DNA of 64,000 nucleotides, taken from contig NZ_LXEP01000005.1 in the NCBI RefSeq assembly GCF_001654835.1, forward strand, positions 1 through 64,000, in the 5' to 3' direction. Source of the DNA: Buttiauxella gaviniae ATCC 51604 (GTDB lineage Bacteria > Pseudomonadota > Gammaproteobacteria > Enterobacterales > Enterobacteriaceae). The notes under the pieces were generated by a model. It saw only the letters and a list, made by a program, of their open reading frames with translations. It had not been told where the DNA came from and searched no databases. Position 1 is the stretch's first letter. Each line of letters begins with the position of its first letter. Of the stretch, positions 34,371-45,525 are shown piece by piece. Made by a program: the position numbers and the translations under genes.

Positions 34371-35849
34371 TTAGCTTGCGCGAAGCAGTGTTTTTAAACG
34401 GTCGTTACGGCAGAAGTGTCGCTTCATCTCAACCACCAGCGCATTACGTGAGAGCACCAGCATGACGATAAAGGCCAATGCGCCAGCCGCGATTTGTACG
34501 CCCACCAGCAAACCGAGCGAAAGGTGCCCTTTCAGGGCAATTCCCAGCGCACTACTCACCACAATGGTTGGAATCGAAAGGTAAAACGGTAGCCAGATGC
34601 TCTGAATGTACTGGCGGTAACTGGACCCAAGCACCGGTTTAATCATGATGAAATAGCTCAGAACGGTGTTCACCACCTGCACGAACAGGAAGCCAAGCGT
34701 CACGCCCAGTGCGCCAGCAAGGTGCCCGCCGACAATAATCGCCGGGATAAACAGGCAGGTTTTGAAAACGTTGAATTTAAAGCTGATATCCACTCGCGCT
34801 TTTGCCATCAGTAATGACCCAATCGGGTTACCGATAGAACGCAGCAGCCCCACCACGCACAGCAGTTGCAGAATTGGCGTAATAAACTGCCACTTTTCAC
34901 CAAACACCAGCGGCACAAAGTTGTTCGATACCACCAGCAGGCCGAGCAGCGCCGGGAAGTTGATAATCCCGACAATCGACAGCAACTTGTAGAAATTGAG
35001 GCGTAACTTGTCGGTATCATCCTGAATCTTGGCAAATGCCGGGAATAATACGCGAGTGATGATCGGGTTGAGCTTCATTGGTGGCACCACCGCCACGTTA
35101 TAAGCGAGGTTATAGCCACCAGCGATACTTGCGCCAAGGATGCGCGCTAGCACCAGCGTTGAAAGGTTGGTATTCACGTAATTGATGATGCTGTCCGCAG
35201 TCAGCCACGCGCCAAACTTGAGGTTCGAGCCGACGGACTTGAGTGAAAAATGCAGGCCCGGGCGATAAATCTTACGGCCAAAGAAGCCAAACAGAGAGGT
35301 GCGCACCACGGTGTTCACCAGGTAACCGACGATCGCGGTCATGGCGAACGGGTAATACATCGCCGCCCCCACGGTGACAGTAAAGCCCGCCATCACCGAA
35401 ACAGTTTCAATTGAGCCGATTTTTGAAAACTCGAGCTCCTTTTGCATGAGCGCACGGAACTGTTGGCCGTGGGGAATGACAATAAAAGCAAACGACAGGG
35501 TTTTGATAAGCGGTGCAAGCTTAGGTGCGTGCAGTACCGAGGCGATAAAATCGCTCAGCAAAAACACCAGCGCAAACACCACTAGCCCCAGGCCGACGTT
35601 CAGCCAGTAGAGCGTGGTTAATTCAAGATGGCTGATTTCTTTGCGCTGAATAATCGAGTTGGCAATACCAAAATCCGACAGCGTATCGGCCAGCGCGATA
35701 ATCACCAGTGAAATGGTCAGCAAGCCAAACTCGTGGTTGTCGACAATGCGCGCCAGCACCGTCATCTGCACCAGGCCCAGGCTAATAATAATCACCGTGG
35801 CGATGGCGGACCATTTCGCGCCGCTGATGGTTTTTTCTCTCAGGCTCAT
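34371..35849 (-). CDS. wzxC: Colanic acid repeat-unit flippase WzxC
   Basis: The 492-residue inner-membrane protein has the MOP-superfamily pattern of about twelve or more hydrophobic segments, beginning with MSLREKTISGAKWSAIATVI. It moves the undecaprenyl-linked colanic acid unit to the periplasm. Position between wcaJ and wcaK and length match E. coli. It lies 11 bases downstream of wcaJ. Confidence 0.95.
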   Translation of the reverse strand: MSLREKTISGAKWSAIATVIIISLGLVQMTVLARIVDNHEFGLLTISLVIIALADTLSDFGIANSIIQRKEISHLELTTLYWLNVGLGLVVFALVFLLSDFIASVLHAPKLAPLIKTLSFAFIVIPHGQQFRALMQKELEFSKIGSIETVSVMAGFTVTVGAAMYYPFAMTAIVGYLVNTVVRTSLFGFFGRKIYRPGLHFSLKSVGSNLKFGAWLTADSIINYVNTNLSTLVLARILGASIAGGYNLAYNVAVVPPMKLNPIITRVLFPAFAKIQDDTDKLRLNFYKLLSIVGIINFPALLGLLVVSNNFVPLVFGEKWQFITPILQLLCVVGLLRSIGNPIGSLLMAKARVDISFKFNVFKTCLFIPAIIVGGHLAGALGVTLGFLFVQVVNTVLSYFIMIKPVLGSSYRQYIQSIWLPFYLSIPTIVVSSALGIALKGHLSLGLLVGVQIAAGALAFIVMLVLSRNALVVEMKRHFCRNDRLKTLLRAS

Positions 35850-35860
35850 TAAAGACTCAC

Positions 35861-37255
35861 TTAATACGCAGCTTTATTAACAAAGCCTTTGAAGATGGTC
35901 AGAAAGACAATTTTGATGTCAAACCACAGGCTCCATTCGCGGATGTATTCCAGGTCAAACTCAACGCGCTTTTCCATTTTCTCAAGCGTGTCGGTTTCAC
36001 CGCGCCAGCCGTTGATTTGCGCCCAGCCGGTAATGCCGGGCTTCACTTTGTGGCGCAGCATGTAGCCTTCAATCAGCAAACGATATTGTTCGTTATGTGC
36101 AACCGCATGGGGGCGAGGACCGACAATCGACATCTCACCCATCAGCACATTAATAAACTGCGGCAGCTCATCGAGCGACGTGCGGCGCAGGAAATTCCCC
36201 ACCGGCGTAATACGCTTGTCGCCTTTGGTGGCCTGAGTCACGACAGCATCGTTTTCCATCACTTTCATGGAGCGGAATTTCCATACTTTGATTGGCTTGC
36301 CATCCATGCCGTAACGCGTCTGGCGGAAGATAACCGGGCCTGGGGAGGTCAGTTTTACCGCAGCACTAATGCACAGCAGTACCGGGGAAATAAACAGCAA
36401 GATCATCGCCGACAACACGATATCTTCGAGGCGTTTCAGAATCCGGTTGATACCGTTTAGCGGGGTAGCAAACAGCGGCACAACCGGCACACCGTTAACT
36501 TCTTCAGTGCGGGAGTTAAGAATATTGAAGGTGAAGACATCGGGGATTAGCATCACCGAACAGGTGGTATCCGTGAGTTCGCGGACCAGAGTTTTAATCT
36601 GCGCTTCTTCACTCATCGCCATGGCGATGTAGATATTGTCGATTTGCCCTGCGCGCGCCTGTTCAACAAGGTCGGCAAAAGAGCCGGCATAATCACCGTG
36701 TGGGGATTCAGGCTGCTGGTCGTCATAAACCCCGGTGACATCAAAGCCTAACCACGGTTCGTTACGGAAACTTTCGGCCAGTGTGTAACCCACCGGCAGT
36801 GAACCCGCGATGGCAATACGACGCGTGTTGTAGCCCATATTGCGCAACCAACCAGCACCGAAGCGAATAAACGAACGGCACATCACCATGCCGAAACTGG
36901 TCAGCACATACCAGGCCAGATACACCCAGAATGAGCCATCAAAGTCAGGGTTAAACGCCAGTAATCCGGCACTAAAAATCAGACTTAGCGTCCAGTTTTG
37001 CAGCAGCAGCATCAGTTCGCTGGAAATTCTCACTCCGCGCCAGGAGCGATAAAAATCGGTCATTCCACCAATCATCTGGAAGACCACGAGGGCGAGTAAC
37101 GCCATCAGCAAATGCATATACAAAAACGGTAACGCGTTAACCTGACACACTACCCATAACCCAACAAACATGATGGTTATGTCAGAAAAACGTTGCACCA
37201 TAGAGATTAACGATGCGTTCGTTTTTGGCAGCTCGCGCTTTTTTAGGTTTGTCAT
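35861..37255 (-). CDS. wcaJ: Undecaprenyl-phosphate glucose phosphotransferase WcaJ
   Basis: WcaJ starts colanic acid synthesis by moving glucose 1-phosphate from UDP-glucose to undecaprenyl phosphate. The 464-residue protein has four N-terminal membrane segments, a cytosolic Rossmann-like middle part, a fifth membrane segment near residues 270-300, and the C-terminal catalytic PHPT domain with KVWKFRSMKV, RRTSLDELPQF and the GPRPHA motif. The family's conserved Asp-Glu pair is in SLDELPQ. Confidence 0.97.
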   Translation of the reverse strand: MTNLKKRELPKTNASLISMVQRFSDITIMFVGLWVVCQVNALPFLYMHLLMALLALVVFQMIGGMTDFYRSWRGVRISSELMLLLQNWTLSLIFSAGLLAFNPDFDGSFWVYLAWYVLTSFGMVMCRSFIRFGAGWLRNMGYNTRRIAIAGSLPVGYTLAESFRNEPWLGFDVTGVYDDQQPESPHGDYAGSFADLVEQARAGQIDNIYIAMAMSEEAQIKTLVRELTDTTCSVMLIPDVFTFNILNSRTEEVNGVPVVPLFATPLNGINRILKRLEDIVLSAMILLFISPVLLCISAAVKLTSPGPVIFRQTRYGMDGKPIKVWKFRSMKVMENDAVVTQATKGDKRITPVGNFLRRTSLDELPQFINVLMGEMSIVGPRPHAVAHNEQYRLLIEGYMLRHKVKPGITGWAQINGWRGETDTLEKMEKRVEFDLEYIREWSLWFDIKIVFLTIFKGFVNKAAY

Positions 37256-37322
37256 CGTTTTACCTTTATTAAAAGGGTGACGGATCCCCTTTCCTGCCTC
37301 AGGAGATTTCCGTCCCCACAGA

Positions 37323-38693
37323 TCACTGATTCAACAGTTCCATAATTTCCTGCGTTCGCGCCTGCATCAGTTGTTCATTACTGCGCGATTCCACATTCAG
37401 GCGCACCACCGGCTCGGTATTTGAACTGCGCAGGTTAAAACGCCAGTCGGCAAACGCCATGCTCACGCCGTCGGTGTGGTCCACTTCCTGCGCGTGCGGC
37501 GCAAAGTGCTGCTGCACACGCGCAATCGCGACTTTCGGGTCCGCCAGCTTGCTGTTGATTTCCCCGCTCGCCGGCCACGCCGCCATACGGTCACGCACCA
37601 GCTCACCAAGGGTTTTCCCTTTCAGGCACAGCAACTCGGTCACCAGCAGCCACGGGATCATCCCGCTGTCGCAGTAAGCAAAATCACGGAAATAGTGGTG
37701 GGCGCTCATTTCACCGCCGTAAATGGCGTCTTCCTGGCGCATACGCTCTTTGATAAACGCATGACCGGTTTTCGACATCACCGGCGTGCCGCCTGCGCGC
37801 TCAACGATATCTACCGTGTTCCACGACAGGCGCGGGTCATGAATAATCTTCGCCCCCGGCTGTTTTTCAAGGAATGCCGCCGCCAGCAGACCGACGATGT
37901 AATAACCTTCGATAAACTGCCCTTTCTCATCGAACAGGAAGCAGCGGTCGAAATCGCCGTCAAAAGCGATACCCATATCCGCGCCATGTTCAATCACCGC
38001 GTTGCGGGTATCGTCGCGGCACTCCGGTAGCAGCGGGTTCGGGATACCGTTAGGGAAATTACCGTCAGGCTGGTTATGTACTTTTATGAACGTCAGCGGC
38101 ACGTTGAGTGCCTTAAAGCGTGCTTCGATGGCATCAACAATCGGGCCCGCCGCGCCATTACCGGAGTTAATCACCAGTTTCAGCGGCTTGATGTTTTTGA
38201 CGTTGATGTACGAGAACAGGTGGTCGATGTACGCCTCAACCACCGAAACTTTCTGGTAGCTGCCGCGTTTTGCCGCGTCCACCGGCGGGAAGTCGTTGGC
38301 TTCCGCCAGGCGCTGCACATCACGCAGGCCGGTATCGCCGCTAATAGGGCGAGCCCCTTCGCGCACCAGCTTCATGCCGTTGTAGTCCATCGGGTTATGG
38401 CTGGCGGTGACTTCAATGCCGCCGTCCACATTCAGATACCAGGTGGCAAAATAGATTTCCTCGGTGCCGGACAGGCCGATATCCAGCACGTCCACACCCG
38501 CATCCTGCAACCCTTTTGCCAGCGCCAGCTTGAGCGCTTCGCTGGTCAGTCGCACGTCGCCGCCCAGCACAATGGTTTTCGGTTTCAGGTACTCGCCATA
38601 GGCGCGGCCAATGCGTTCGGCAATCTCTTCATTCAGCTCTTCGCCCAGCTTGCCGCGAATGTCATAGGCTTTAAAACAGGTTAATTCAGTCAT
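37323..38693 (-). CDS. manB: Phosphomannomutase
   Basis: ManB (CpsG) converts mannose 6-phosphate to mannose 1-phosphate for GDP-mannose and then GDP-fucose. The 456-residue alpha-phosphohexomutase has the phosphoserine loop [13 protein letters not shown], the metal-binding DGDFDRC and the sugar loop [15 protein letters not shown] precedes the ATG. Between it and the upstream manC lies a 185-base gap filled mostly by an ERIC repeat. Confidence 0.97.
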   Translation of the reverse strand: MTELTCFKAYDIRGKLGEELNEEIAERIGRAYGEYLKPKTIVLGGDVRLTSEALKLALAKGLQDAGVDVLDIGLSGTEEIYFATWYLNVDGGIEVTASHNPMDYNGMKLVREGARPISGDTGLRDVQRLAEANDFPPVDAAKRGSYQKVSVVEAYIDHLFSYINVKNIKPLKLVINSGNGAAGPIVDAIEARFKALNVPLTFIKVHNQPDGNFPNGIPNPLLPECRDDTRNAVIEHGADMGIAFDGDFDRCFLFDEKGQFIEGYYIVGLLAAAFLEKQPGAKIIHDPRLSWNTVDIVERAGGTPVMSKTGHAFIKERMRQEDAIYGGEMSAHHYFRDFAYCDSGMIPWLLVTELLCLKGKTLGELVRDRMAAWPASGEINSKLADPKVAIARVQQHFAPHAQEVDHTDGVSMAFADWRFNLRSSNTEPVVRLNVESRSNEQLMQARTQEIMELLNQ

Positions 38694-38758
38694 GTTTTAC
38701 CTCTTTTCAGGCAACAGTCAGCCCTCTCCAGTACGGAGATAACTTTTTCTAAAATGTA

Positions 38759-38881
38759 TAACCATTAGATTTCGCGTTGCAGGAAGGCGGCAAATGCGTG
38801 CATCGCCGGGAGCTTAGTTAACTAAGTGACCGGTGTGCGCAAAGGAAGCCAACGCATCTGCAGCGTGAAATATGATGGTTA
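38759..38881 (-). repeat. ERIC element between manC and manB
   Basis: The 123-base imperfect palindrome has complementary ends (TAACCAT at 38759-38765, ATGGTTA at 38875-38881) and the ERIC core, with CCGGGAGCTTAG, a 14-base palindrome CTTAGTTAACTAAG and AGTGACCGG. These correspond to the conserved inner part used for ERIC typing (GGAGCTTACAT...AAGTAAGTGACTGGGG). Its last three bases form the manC stop codon. Being inside the transcript, it should fold into a long RNA hairpin. Confidence 0.9.
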
Positions 38882-40324
38882 GATGCGTCCGTAGCGATCC
38901 TGAAAACGCACAATGTCGTCTTCTTCGAGGTAGGTGCCGGAACGCACTTCAATCAGATCGAGCGGTATTTTCCCCGGGTTTTCCAGGCAGTGGGTGACAC
39001 CCAGCGGAATGTAGATGGACTCGTTTTCACCGAGCAGTTTCACTTCCTCACCCAGGGTCACTTTCGCGGTGCCGGCTACCACAATCCAGTGCTCGGCGCG
39101 GTGATGGTGCATCTGCAAAGACAGGCCCTCGCCTGGTTTCACGGTGATGCGTTTCACCTGGTAGCGTTCACCTTCGTCAATAGAGTCGTACTTGCCCCAC
39201 GGGCGGTACACTTCGCGGTGGTTGTGGTGTTCGTGGCGGCCATCGAATTTAATCTGCTCAACCACTTTCTTCACGCTTTGCACGTGGTCGCGATCGGCAA
39301 TCAGCACCGCATCTTTGGTCTGCACAACAATCAGGTCTTTCACGCCAACGGTGGTAACCAAGCCGGATTCGGCGTAGATGTAACTGTTCTCAGTAGAGTG
39401 ACTTATCACATCGCCATGATGCACATTACCCTGCTGGTTTTTGGTGCTGATTTCCCACAGCGAAGACCATGAACCGACGTCGCTCCAGCCGGCATCCATC
39501 GGCACAACTACCGCATCAGCAGTTTTTTCCATCACCGCGTAGTCAATAGACTCGTCAGGACATGCCAGGAATGCGGCTTCATCGACACGCACAAAATCGA
39601 GATCCGGGTCGATGTTCGCCATTGCTTTTTCGCAGGCGCTGAGAATATCCGGGCGGAATTTTTTTAACTCTTCGAGGTAGCGCCCGGCGCGGAACAGGAA
39701 CATACCGCTGTTCCAGTAATATTCGCCACTGGCGACGTATGCCTGCGCGGTGGCGATATCCGGTTTTTCGACAAACTGCGCCACACCAAACGCAATCGCA
39801 TCCGCATCAGGTGCATTCGGGTTTATCACTTCGCCACGGCGAATGTAGCCATAGCCCGTTTCTGGCAGATCCGGGACGATGCCGAAAGTCACCAGTTTGC
39901 CCGCTTCGGCATACGGCAGCGCATTACGCACCGCGCTTCGGAATGCATCTTCGTCCTGGATAACGTGGTCAGCGGCCAGTATCAGCATCAGCGGGTCATT
40001 TTCTGGCTGATTGCGTATTGCCGCCAGCGCTGCCAGCGCGATGGCTGGAGCGGTGTTGCGCCCGGCAGGCTCCAGCACAATATTTTCCGTCAGCTTGTTC
40101 AGCTCGCGCAGCTGTTCGGCGACGATAAAACGGTGTTCTTCATTGCAAATTACCACCGGGCTTTCGCAATCGACGCCGTTTAAACGGCTAACGGTGGTTT
40201 GCAACATCGTCAGTTCGCCTTTCAGGCACAGGAACTGTTTCGGGTAAAGCACGCGGGACAACGGCCACAAGCGGCTACCGTTTCCTCCAGCCATGATGAC
40301 CGGATAGAGTCTGGAATTAGTCAT
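38879..40324 (-). CDS. manC: Mannose-1-phosphate guanylyltransferase
   Basis: ManC (CpsB) makes GDP-mannose from GTP and mannose 1-phosphate. The 481-residue product has the N-terminal pyrophosphorylase motif [12 protein letters not shown] (residues 13-24) and FVEKPD, and a C-terminal cupin domain ([20 protein letters not shown], then MHHHRAEHW) of the two-domain type. The stop codon coincides with the edge of an ERIC element, so insertion may have set the exact C-terminus. CAGGG precedes the ATG. Confidence 0.97.
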   Translation of the reverse strand: MTNSRLYPVIMAGGNGSRLWPLSRVLYPKQFLCLKGELTMLQTTVSRLNGVDCESPVVICNEEHRFIVAEQLRELNKLTENIVLEPAGRNTAPAIALAALAAIRNQPENDPLMLILAADHVIQDEDAFRSAVRNALPYAEAGKLVTFGIVPDLPETGYGYIRRGEVINPNAPDADAIAFGVAQFVEKPDIATAQAYVASGEYYWNSGMFLFRAGRYLEELKKFRPDILSACEKAMANIDPDLDFVRVDEAAFLACPDESIDYAVMEKTADAVVVPMDAGWSDVGSWSSLWEISTKNQQGNVHHGDVISHSTENSYIYAESGLVTTVGVKDLIVVQTKDAVLIADRDHVQSVKKVVEQIKFDGRHEHHNHREVYRPWGKYDSIDEGERYQVKRITVKPGEGLSLQMHHHRAEHWIVVAGTAKVTLGEEVKLLGENESIYIPLGVTHCLENPGKIPLDLIEVRSGTYLEEDDIVRFQDRYGRI

Positions 40325-40326
40325 AA

Positions 40327-41547
40327 TTAACCCTGAATGTCCGCAATAAATTGATTCAACACGCTGTTTTTCTCGAGCGTGCGCTCGGCATATTCACATG
40401 CCACGATGTTATGTTCCGGCAGTTGCAGGCAGCGCTGAATGCCATCGGCCAGGGCATCAACCGATTCCGGCTCAACACACACCGCGATACCGGAAAACGC
40501 ATCGCAAAGTTGGCCGAGTTCGGTGTCTGGTTCTGCGGTAATCACCGCATTGCCGCCCACCGCAAGAATGTTGGTCAGTTTTGATGGCAGAACCGCGTCC
40601 GCCGCACCTCGGCGCTGAATGACCAAATGACAATCGGCAAGCTTAAGTAACGCTGGCAGCGCGTCGTAAGGCTGCAACGGATGGAACACCACGTTGTGCA
40701 GCCCTTTATCCTGCGCCAGTTTTTGCAGGCGAGCCTTGCCGCCGCCCTGCCCGACAATCACGAATAAATACGGCTGGTTAGCAAAACGTTCAGCCACTTC
40801 AATGACCGTTTCCAGCCCCTGTTTTTCGCCGATGTTGCCGGAATAGAGGATGATTTTTTTATCAGCAGGCAATTGCAGGCTGTCACGAACCGCCAGAATT
40901 TCTTCACGGGAAATACCGCGAAAACGCTCTACTTCGGACCAGTTAGGGAAGAAGATCACTTTCTTCGGATCCACACCCTTTTCAGCCGCTTTGTTCATCA
41001 TCGAACGCGAAATGGTCGAAACGTTGTCAACGTTATGCAGGCCGCTTTGTTCAAAACGGCTGGCCAGGCGGGCCACTTTCCCCTGTTTTTTGCCCGCCAT
41101 TCCGAGGCCGAGCATGGCGTCGACTTCGTAATCCTGAATATGTAGCAAGGTGCGTGCACCGCTGAGTTTTGCGAGCAGGCGCATGCCCGGTACACAAAAT
41201 AGCGTCGGCACCACACCGATAATGCGGTCCGGCTTCCAGCGGCGTTGCGCCAGCAGCGGGAATAAAGAACTCAGTGCAAAGCTGCCCAAATGAATCAGGC
41301 GCTTTATCGTTGAAGGCTGCTTTGGTACATACAGCGGGCAACGCCAGACAGTGGCGGCCCCCACTTCCTTCTTGTACTTCCAGGCGGAATAATCGGGATG
41401 GACTTCCCAAACAGGATAGTAAGGCGGTGCGGTGATAACACGCACCTCGTGGCCCTGGCGCGTCATCCATTCAACCATTTCGCCGGTATATTTGCCGATG
41501 CCAGTCAATTCCGGGGAGTAATTAATGCCGTAGACCAGAATCTTCAT
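40327..41547 (-). CDS. wcaI: Colanic acid fucosyltransferase WcaI
   Basis: The 406-residue GT4-family enzyme shows [24 protein letters not shown] at the N-terminus, [18 protein letters not shown] in the second domain and a C-terminal donor-binding [16 protein letters not shown] stretch. WcaI is regarded as adding the first fucose to the glucose primer. It overlaps gmm by four bases. Confidence 0.95.
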   Translation of the reverse strand: MKILVYGINYSPELTGIGKYTGEMVEWMTRQGHEVRVITAPPYYPVWEVHPDYSAWKYKKEVGAATVWRCPLYVPKQPSTIKRLIHLGSFALSSLFPLLAQRRWKPDRIIGVVPTLFCVPGMRLLAKLSGARTLLHIQDYEVDAMLGLGMAGKKQGKVARLASRFEQSGLHNVDNVSTISRSMMNKAAEKGVDPKKVIFFPNWSEVERFRGISREEILAVRDSLQLPADKKIILYSGNIGEKQGLETVIEVAERFANQPYLFVIVGQGGGKARLQKLAQDKGLHNVVFHPLQPYDALPALLKLADCHLVIQRRGAADAVLPSKLTNILAVGGNAVITAEPDTELGQLCDAFSGIAVCVEPESVDALADGIQRCLQLPEHNIVACEYAERTLEKNSVLNQFIADIQG

Positions 41548-42023
41548 AATCCGATGACCTTATTTGCCTGAGCGCCCTCAAAATAAGCGCGACTGTTGTC
41601 ATGCACATCGTCACGAGCCAACAATTCTTCAGGCGTTAACCAGCAATAAGCACAGTGTTGCGCATCCGGCAGTTGCAATGCACTGGCATCAACACGCAGG
41701 CGGAATCCCAGCACGATGTAGTGCGTGGAGAAATCCGTGCCGGAGAAGTTGTCGTCATAGAAGTGCTGCCACACGCCGTAAAACTCGCCGTCCTGCAACG
41801 TGAACGGCGTGCCTAATTCAGCTTCGGTTAAGCGTGCAAAAGCCCGCTCCAGCGTTTCGTCTTTCTGTACCCGGCCTCCCGGCACGAACCAAAAGTTCTG
41901 CGCCGGGCGCTGAGTGCGTTGCCCCAGCAGGAATTCTCCTGCCTGATTTTCAACGATCAGATCGATTGAGATCAGCGGTGTGGAGCGGACAACGGTTGAG
42001 AAGTCTTCAGCACTCAGAAACAT
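41544..42023 (-). CDS. gmm: GDP-mannose mannosyl hydrolase (Nudix)
   Basis: Gmm (NudD, WcaH) hydrolyses GDP-mannose to GDP and mannose and may tune the GDP-sugar pool. The 159-residue product has an altered Nudix box, [23 protein letters not shown] in outline (G, E and the ELG end present, the usual REUxEE changed), as known for this family, which attacks carbon rather than phosphorus. The ATG at 42023 follows the fcl stop after two bases with GGGGG as ribosome site; the extension to 42110 is not supported. Confidence 0.94.
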   Translation of the reverse strand: MFLSAEDFSTVVRSTPLISIDLIVENQAGEFLLGQRTQRPAQNFWFVPGGRVQKDETLERAFARLTEAELGTPFTLQDGEFYGVWQHFYDDNFSGTDFSTHYIVLGFRLRVDASALQLPDAQHCAYCWLTPEELLARDDVHDNSRAYFEGAQANKVIGL

Positions 42024-42025
42024 AT

Positions 42026-42991
42026 TTACCCCCGGAACCGTTGCTGGTTTTCGAGGAACCACTGGTAGGTGCTGGCAAGGCCAGGCTCCAGGGTGATTTC
42101 CGGATACCATCCCAGGCGGCGCAGGCGGGTAACGTCCAGCAGTTTGCGCGGTGTGCCATCAGGTTTAGTGGCATCAAACACCACGCGCCCACGGTAGCCC
42201 GTGACTTTGGCGATGGTTTGCGCCAGCTCGCGGATGGTGCAATCCACACCGGTGCCGACGTTAATGTGCGACAGCATCGGCTGGGTATTTTCCTGCCACA
42301 CTTCGCTGGCCATTTCCATAATGTGAATGCTGGCTGCCGCCATATCATCGACATGCAGGAATTCGCGCATTGGCGTGCCGCTACCCCACACCACCACATC
42401 CGGCGAATTTTGCTGCGTCGCTTCGTGGAAACGGCGCAGTAACGCAGGGATCACGTGCGAGTTACTTGGGTGGAAGTTATCGTTCGGCCCATACAAATTA
42501 GTTGGCATCACCGAACGATAATCACGACCGTACTGGCGGTTATACGACTCGCACAGTTTGATCCCGGCGATTTTGGCAATCGCATACGGCTCGTTAGTCG
42601 CTTCAAGCGTGCCTTGCAGCAGCTCGCTTTCCGCCATTGGCTGGTGAGCTATTTTCGGGTAAATGCACGATGAACCGAGGAACAACAGCTTATTAACATT
42701 GTGCGTATGCGCGCTGTGAATAATGTTGCTCTCAATAATCAGATTTTCGTAGATGAAGTCGGCCGGATAAGTGTTGTTAGCAACAATTCCGCCCACTTTT
42801 GCCGCGGCCAGGTAAACCTGGTCAATACGCTCCTCGGCAAAGAAGGCATTCACCGCTGCACCATCTAACAGGTTCAATTCATCGCGATTACGCAGCACCA
42901 GTTCGACATCAGCGCGTTGTTCAAGCTGACGGACGATGGCCGAACCGACCATCCCCCGATGGCCGGCAACAAAGATACGGTGTTTATTCAT
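42026..42991 (-). CDS. fcl: GDP-L-fucose synthase
   Basis: Fcl (WcaG) epimerises and reduces GDP-4-keto-6-deoxymannose to GDP-L-fucose using NADPH. The 321-residue SDR enzyme has [11 protein letters not shown] (residues 10-20), the SSCIYP active-site serine segment and the YAIAKIAG Tyr-x3-Lys. It follows gmd after two bases, so the two consecutive steps are translated together. Confidence 0.97.
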   Translation of the reverse strand: MNKHRIFVAGHRGMVGSAIVRQLEQRADVELVLRNRDELNLLDGAAVNAFFAEERIDQVYLAAAKVGGIVANNTYPADFIYENLIIESNIIHSAHTHNVNKLLFLGSSCIYPKIAHQPMAESELLQGTLEATNEPYAIAKIAGIKLCESYNRQYGRDYRSVMPTNLYGPNDNFHPSNSHVIPALLRRFHEATQQNSPDVVVWGSGTPMREFLHVDDMAAASIHIMEMASEVWQENTQPMLSHINVGTGVDCTIRELAQTIAKVTGYRGRVVFDATKPDGTPRKLLDVTRLRRLGWYPEITLEPGLASTYQWFLENQQRFRG

Positions 42992-42993
42992 GC

Positions 42994-44115
42994 TCAGGAC
43001 TCCAGCGCGATGGCAACCTCGTAACCGTGGGACTTAAGCAACGAGTGTTTTTTCGCCGCTTCCAGATCTTTAGCGACCATTTCGCCAACCATCTCTTTAA
43101 GCGTGATTTCTGGTTTCCAGCCCAGTTTTTCGTGTGCTTTAGTTGGGTCACCCAGCAGGGTTTCCACTTCAGCAGGACGGAAGTAACGTGGGTCAACAGA
43201 GACAATCACATCACCTGGTTTCACACCCGGCGCATCGTGGCCCGTGACAGAAACAACAATGCCTTTCTCTTCCACACCCGTACCTTCAAAGCGCAGTTTG
43301 ATACCCAGCTGTGCCGCTGACATTTCCACGAACTGACGCACGGAGTACTGCACACCGGTGGCAATCACGAAATCCTCTGGCGTCTCTTGTTGCAGCATCA
43401 TCCACTGCATTTTGACGTAGTCTTTGGCATGGCCCCAGTCACGCAGAGAATCCATGTTGCCCAGATACAGGCATTTTTCCAGGCCCTGAGAAATGTTGGC
43501 GATAGCGCGGGTGATTTTACGGGTGACGAAGGTTTCGCCACGGCGTGGGGATTCGTGGTTAAACAAAATCCCGTTACAGGCGTACATGCCGTAGGATTCG
43601 CGGTAGTTGACGGTGATCCAGTAGGCGTAAAGTTTGGCAACGGCATACGGAGAGCGCGGATAGAAAGGTGTGGTTTCTTTCTGCGGGGTTTCTTGTACCA
43701 GGCCGTAGAGCTCGGAAGTGGATGCCTGGTAGAAACGGGTTTTCTTCTCAAGGCCTAAGAAACGAATCGCTTCCAGAAGGCGCAGCGTACCCATGGCATC
43801 AACGTCTGCAGTGTATTCCGGGGATTCAAAAGAAACCGCTACATGGCTCATCGCGCCCAGGTTATACACTTCATCCGGCTGCACTTCGGAAAGAATACGG
43901 GTCAGGTTTGAGCTGTCCGTCAGATCACCGTAGTGCAGATGGAATTTTGGATTGCTGGTGTGTGGATCCTGGTAAATATGATCAACACGTTCGGTGTTGA
44001 AGGAAGATGCACGGCGCTTAATACCATGAACTTCATAACCTTTTTCCAGCAGCAGTTCCGCCAGATAGGAGCCGTCTTGCCCGGTTACACCCGTGATGAG
44101 AGCTACTTTAGTCAT
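42994..44115 (-). CDS. gmd: GDP-mannose 4,6-dehydratase
   Basis: Gmd starts GDP-fucose synthesis by making GDP-4-keto-6-deoxymannose. The 373-residue SDR protein has [15 protein letters not shown] (residues 9-23), the STSELYG Ser/Thr-Glu site and [12 protein letters not shown] with the catalytic Tyr and Lys. AGGAAT precedes the ATG. Length matches E. coli exactly. Confidence 0.98.
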   Translation of the reverse strand: MTKVALITGVTGQDGSYLAELLLEKGYEVHGIKRRASSFNTERVDHIYQDPHTSNPKFHLHYGDLTDSSNLTRILSEVQPDEVYNLGAMSHVAVSFESPEYTADVDAMGTLRLLEAIRFLGLEKKTRFYQASTSELYGLVQETPQKETTPFYPRSPYAVAKLYAYWITVNYRESYGMYACNGILFNHESPRRGETFVTRKITRAIANISQGLEKCLYLGNMDSLRDWGHAKDYVKMQWMMLQQETPEDFVIATGVQYSVRQFVEMSAAQLGIKLRFEGTGVEEKGIVVSVTGHDAPGVKPGDVIVSVDPRYFRPAEVETLLGDPTKAHEKLGWKPEITLKEMVGEMVAKDLEAAKKHSLLKSHGYEVAIALES

Positions 44116-44168
44116 AATAATTCCTATGATTGAAGATTAAATTAAGAGCTTTGCTTTAAATAAAGCGC

Positions 44169-44708
44169 TCACGCTCGATCGCGTATTTTTACTGCTGGGT
44201 TACCCCGGCAAACGGCATTCGCCGGTAATGATTTATAAATGCTGCTACGCGCACCCACGACGGTGCCATTTCCAATCGTGACGCCAGGTGAAACAAATAC
44301 ATCGGTTGCCAGCCAGCATTTTTCACCAATGACAATTGGCGAGGCGGTAATATCAAAATGCTTACTCATATAATCGTGACTACCGGTACACAAATAACAC
44401 TTTTGTGACACCACAGAATTTTCGCCTATCGTGATATCGCCCAGCGTATATAACACGGCGTCATCGCCTACCCAGGCATAATCACCCAGCGTTAATTTCC
44501 ACGGATAAGTAATTTTTACTGACGGACGAATCACAACACCTTTACCAATCCGTGCGCCAAACAGGCGTAATAAAAAGGCACGCCAGCGATAAAATATTTG
44601 TGGCGACCAGGCAAATAATGTTGCTTGTACCGCCCACCACAGTTGAACCTTAATAGGATGCCCACCCCGGAAACCTTTCGGCACCGAGAAGCCATTTAAT
44701 TCCTGCAT
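44169..44708 (-). CDS. wcaF: Colanic acid acetyltransferase WcaF
   Basis: The 179-residue protein is a hexapeptide-repeat acetyltransferase of the left-handed beta-helix type, with repeats such as IGKGVVIRPSVKITYPW and VTIGNGTVVGARSSIYKSL and the CYLCTGSHD active-site His segment. It is one of two enzymes that O-acetylate colanic acid residues, probably a fucose. A REP element fills the gap to wcaE upstream. Confidence 0.95.
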   Translation of the reverse strand: MQELNGFSVPKGFRGGHPIKVQLWWAVQATLFAWSPQIFYRWRAFLLRLFGARIGKGVVIRPSVKITYPWKLTLGDYAWVGDDAVLYTLGDITIGENSVVSQKCYLCTGSHDYMSKHFDITASPIVIGEKCWLATDVFVSPGVTIGNGTVVGARSSIYKSLPANAVCRGNPAVKIRDRA

Positions 44709-44726
44709 AATATTTCCTACGTTTTT

Positions 44727-44758
44727 GTCGGATGTCGCTGACGCTAATCCGACCTACA
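44727..44758. repeat. REP element between wcaE and wcaF
   Basis: The 32-base unit GTCGGATGTCGCTGACG... ending ATCCGACCTACA is an imperfect palindrome with the REP head (GCCGGATG...) and tail (TCCGGCCTAC). It nearly fills the 53-base gap. Almost the same unit recurs at 55458. Confidence 0.85.
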
Positions 44759-44761
44759 GAA

Positions 44762-45514
44762 TCAGGCTTTGTTATAAAGTTCTTTTGCTTTTCCGGTAGT
44801 ACGCAGACGGATCTTATAAGATAATTCTGCAATAAATCCCGGCACGCCTAATATCTTGCGCTGAACATTTTTTGCATCCCGACACAATTCAATATTATTT
44901 GATGTCGACACGCCGCCCATGGAAAATTCAGATACCAACCCCTTGACGCGTTTGAATGAATAACCTTTTTTATACATACGTGCGGCAAGCGCATAATCCG
45001 ATGAGACTTTATATTGCAGATCGTAAGGGTATTTACGCAGCCCTGATACTGGGAAAAATATCGCCTGATGGCTGGCAGGTAAACTGTGGTAGATATACCA
45101 GCCCTGCTTTGCGCGGCGTTCTATTTTTGTACCGTCGCCGAAATCTAATAACGCATCGCCAATCACCATCGCATTATCAGTCGAGGGCATAGCAGCCAGT
45201 TGATGCGCGACGGTGGCAATATCCTGGTGGAAAATGTCACCGGAATTGAGGAACAAAGCAAAGCGGCCCCGGGCCATCTCAATACCTTTGTTCATTGCAT
45301 CATAAATGCCGTTATCTTTCTCACTAACATAACGTAACTGGTACTGACCATTGAGGTTTTCCAGAAACTCTGCGGTGCCGTCATTTGAGGCGCCATCCAC
45401 AACAATCCACTCAAATGTGATGCCTGGTGCCTTCGCTAAGTGAGCCAGCGAATGCCAGGTTTTTTCTATTCCGGCGAGATTTTTATAAGCAACCGTGATG
45501 ACACTTAGCAGCAT
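44762..45514 (-). CDS. wcaE: Colanic acid glycosyltransferase WcaE
   Basis: The 250-residue GT2-family protein begins with [18 protein letters not shown], has the [10 protein letters not shown] nucleotide-binding motif and a single-domain GT-A layout. WcaE is taken to add the second fucose of the main chain. GAGG precedes the ATG. It follows wcaD after 11 bases. Confidence 0.94.
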   Translation of the reverse strand: MLLSVITVAYKNLAGIEKTWHSLAHLAKAPGITFEWIVVDGASNDGTAEFLENLNGQYQLRYVSEKDNGIYDAMNKGIEMARGRFALFLNSGDIFHQDIATVAHQLAAMPSTDNAMVIGDALLDFGDGTKIERRAKQGWYIYHSLPASHQAIFFPVSGLRKYPYDLQYKVSSDYALAARMYKKGYSFKRVKGLVSEFSMGGVSTSNNIELCRDAKNVQRKILGVPGFIAELSYKIRLRTTGKAKELYNKA

Positions 45515-45525
45515 TGTTATTGACC

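Noticed and set aside
38076-38684. A 202-codon open frame on the plus strand
   Set aside because: It is antisense to manB within a GC-rich gene, where long shadow frames are expected.
41834-42442. A 202-codon plus-strand frame across gmm and fcl
   Set aside because: Both genes on the other strand are intact and well supported; the antisense product resembles nothing known.
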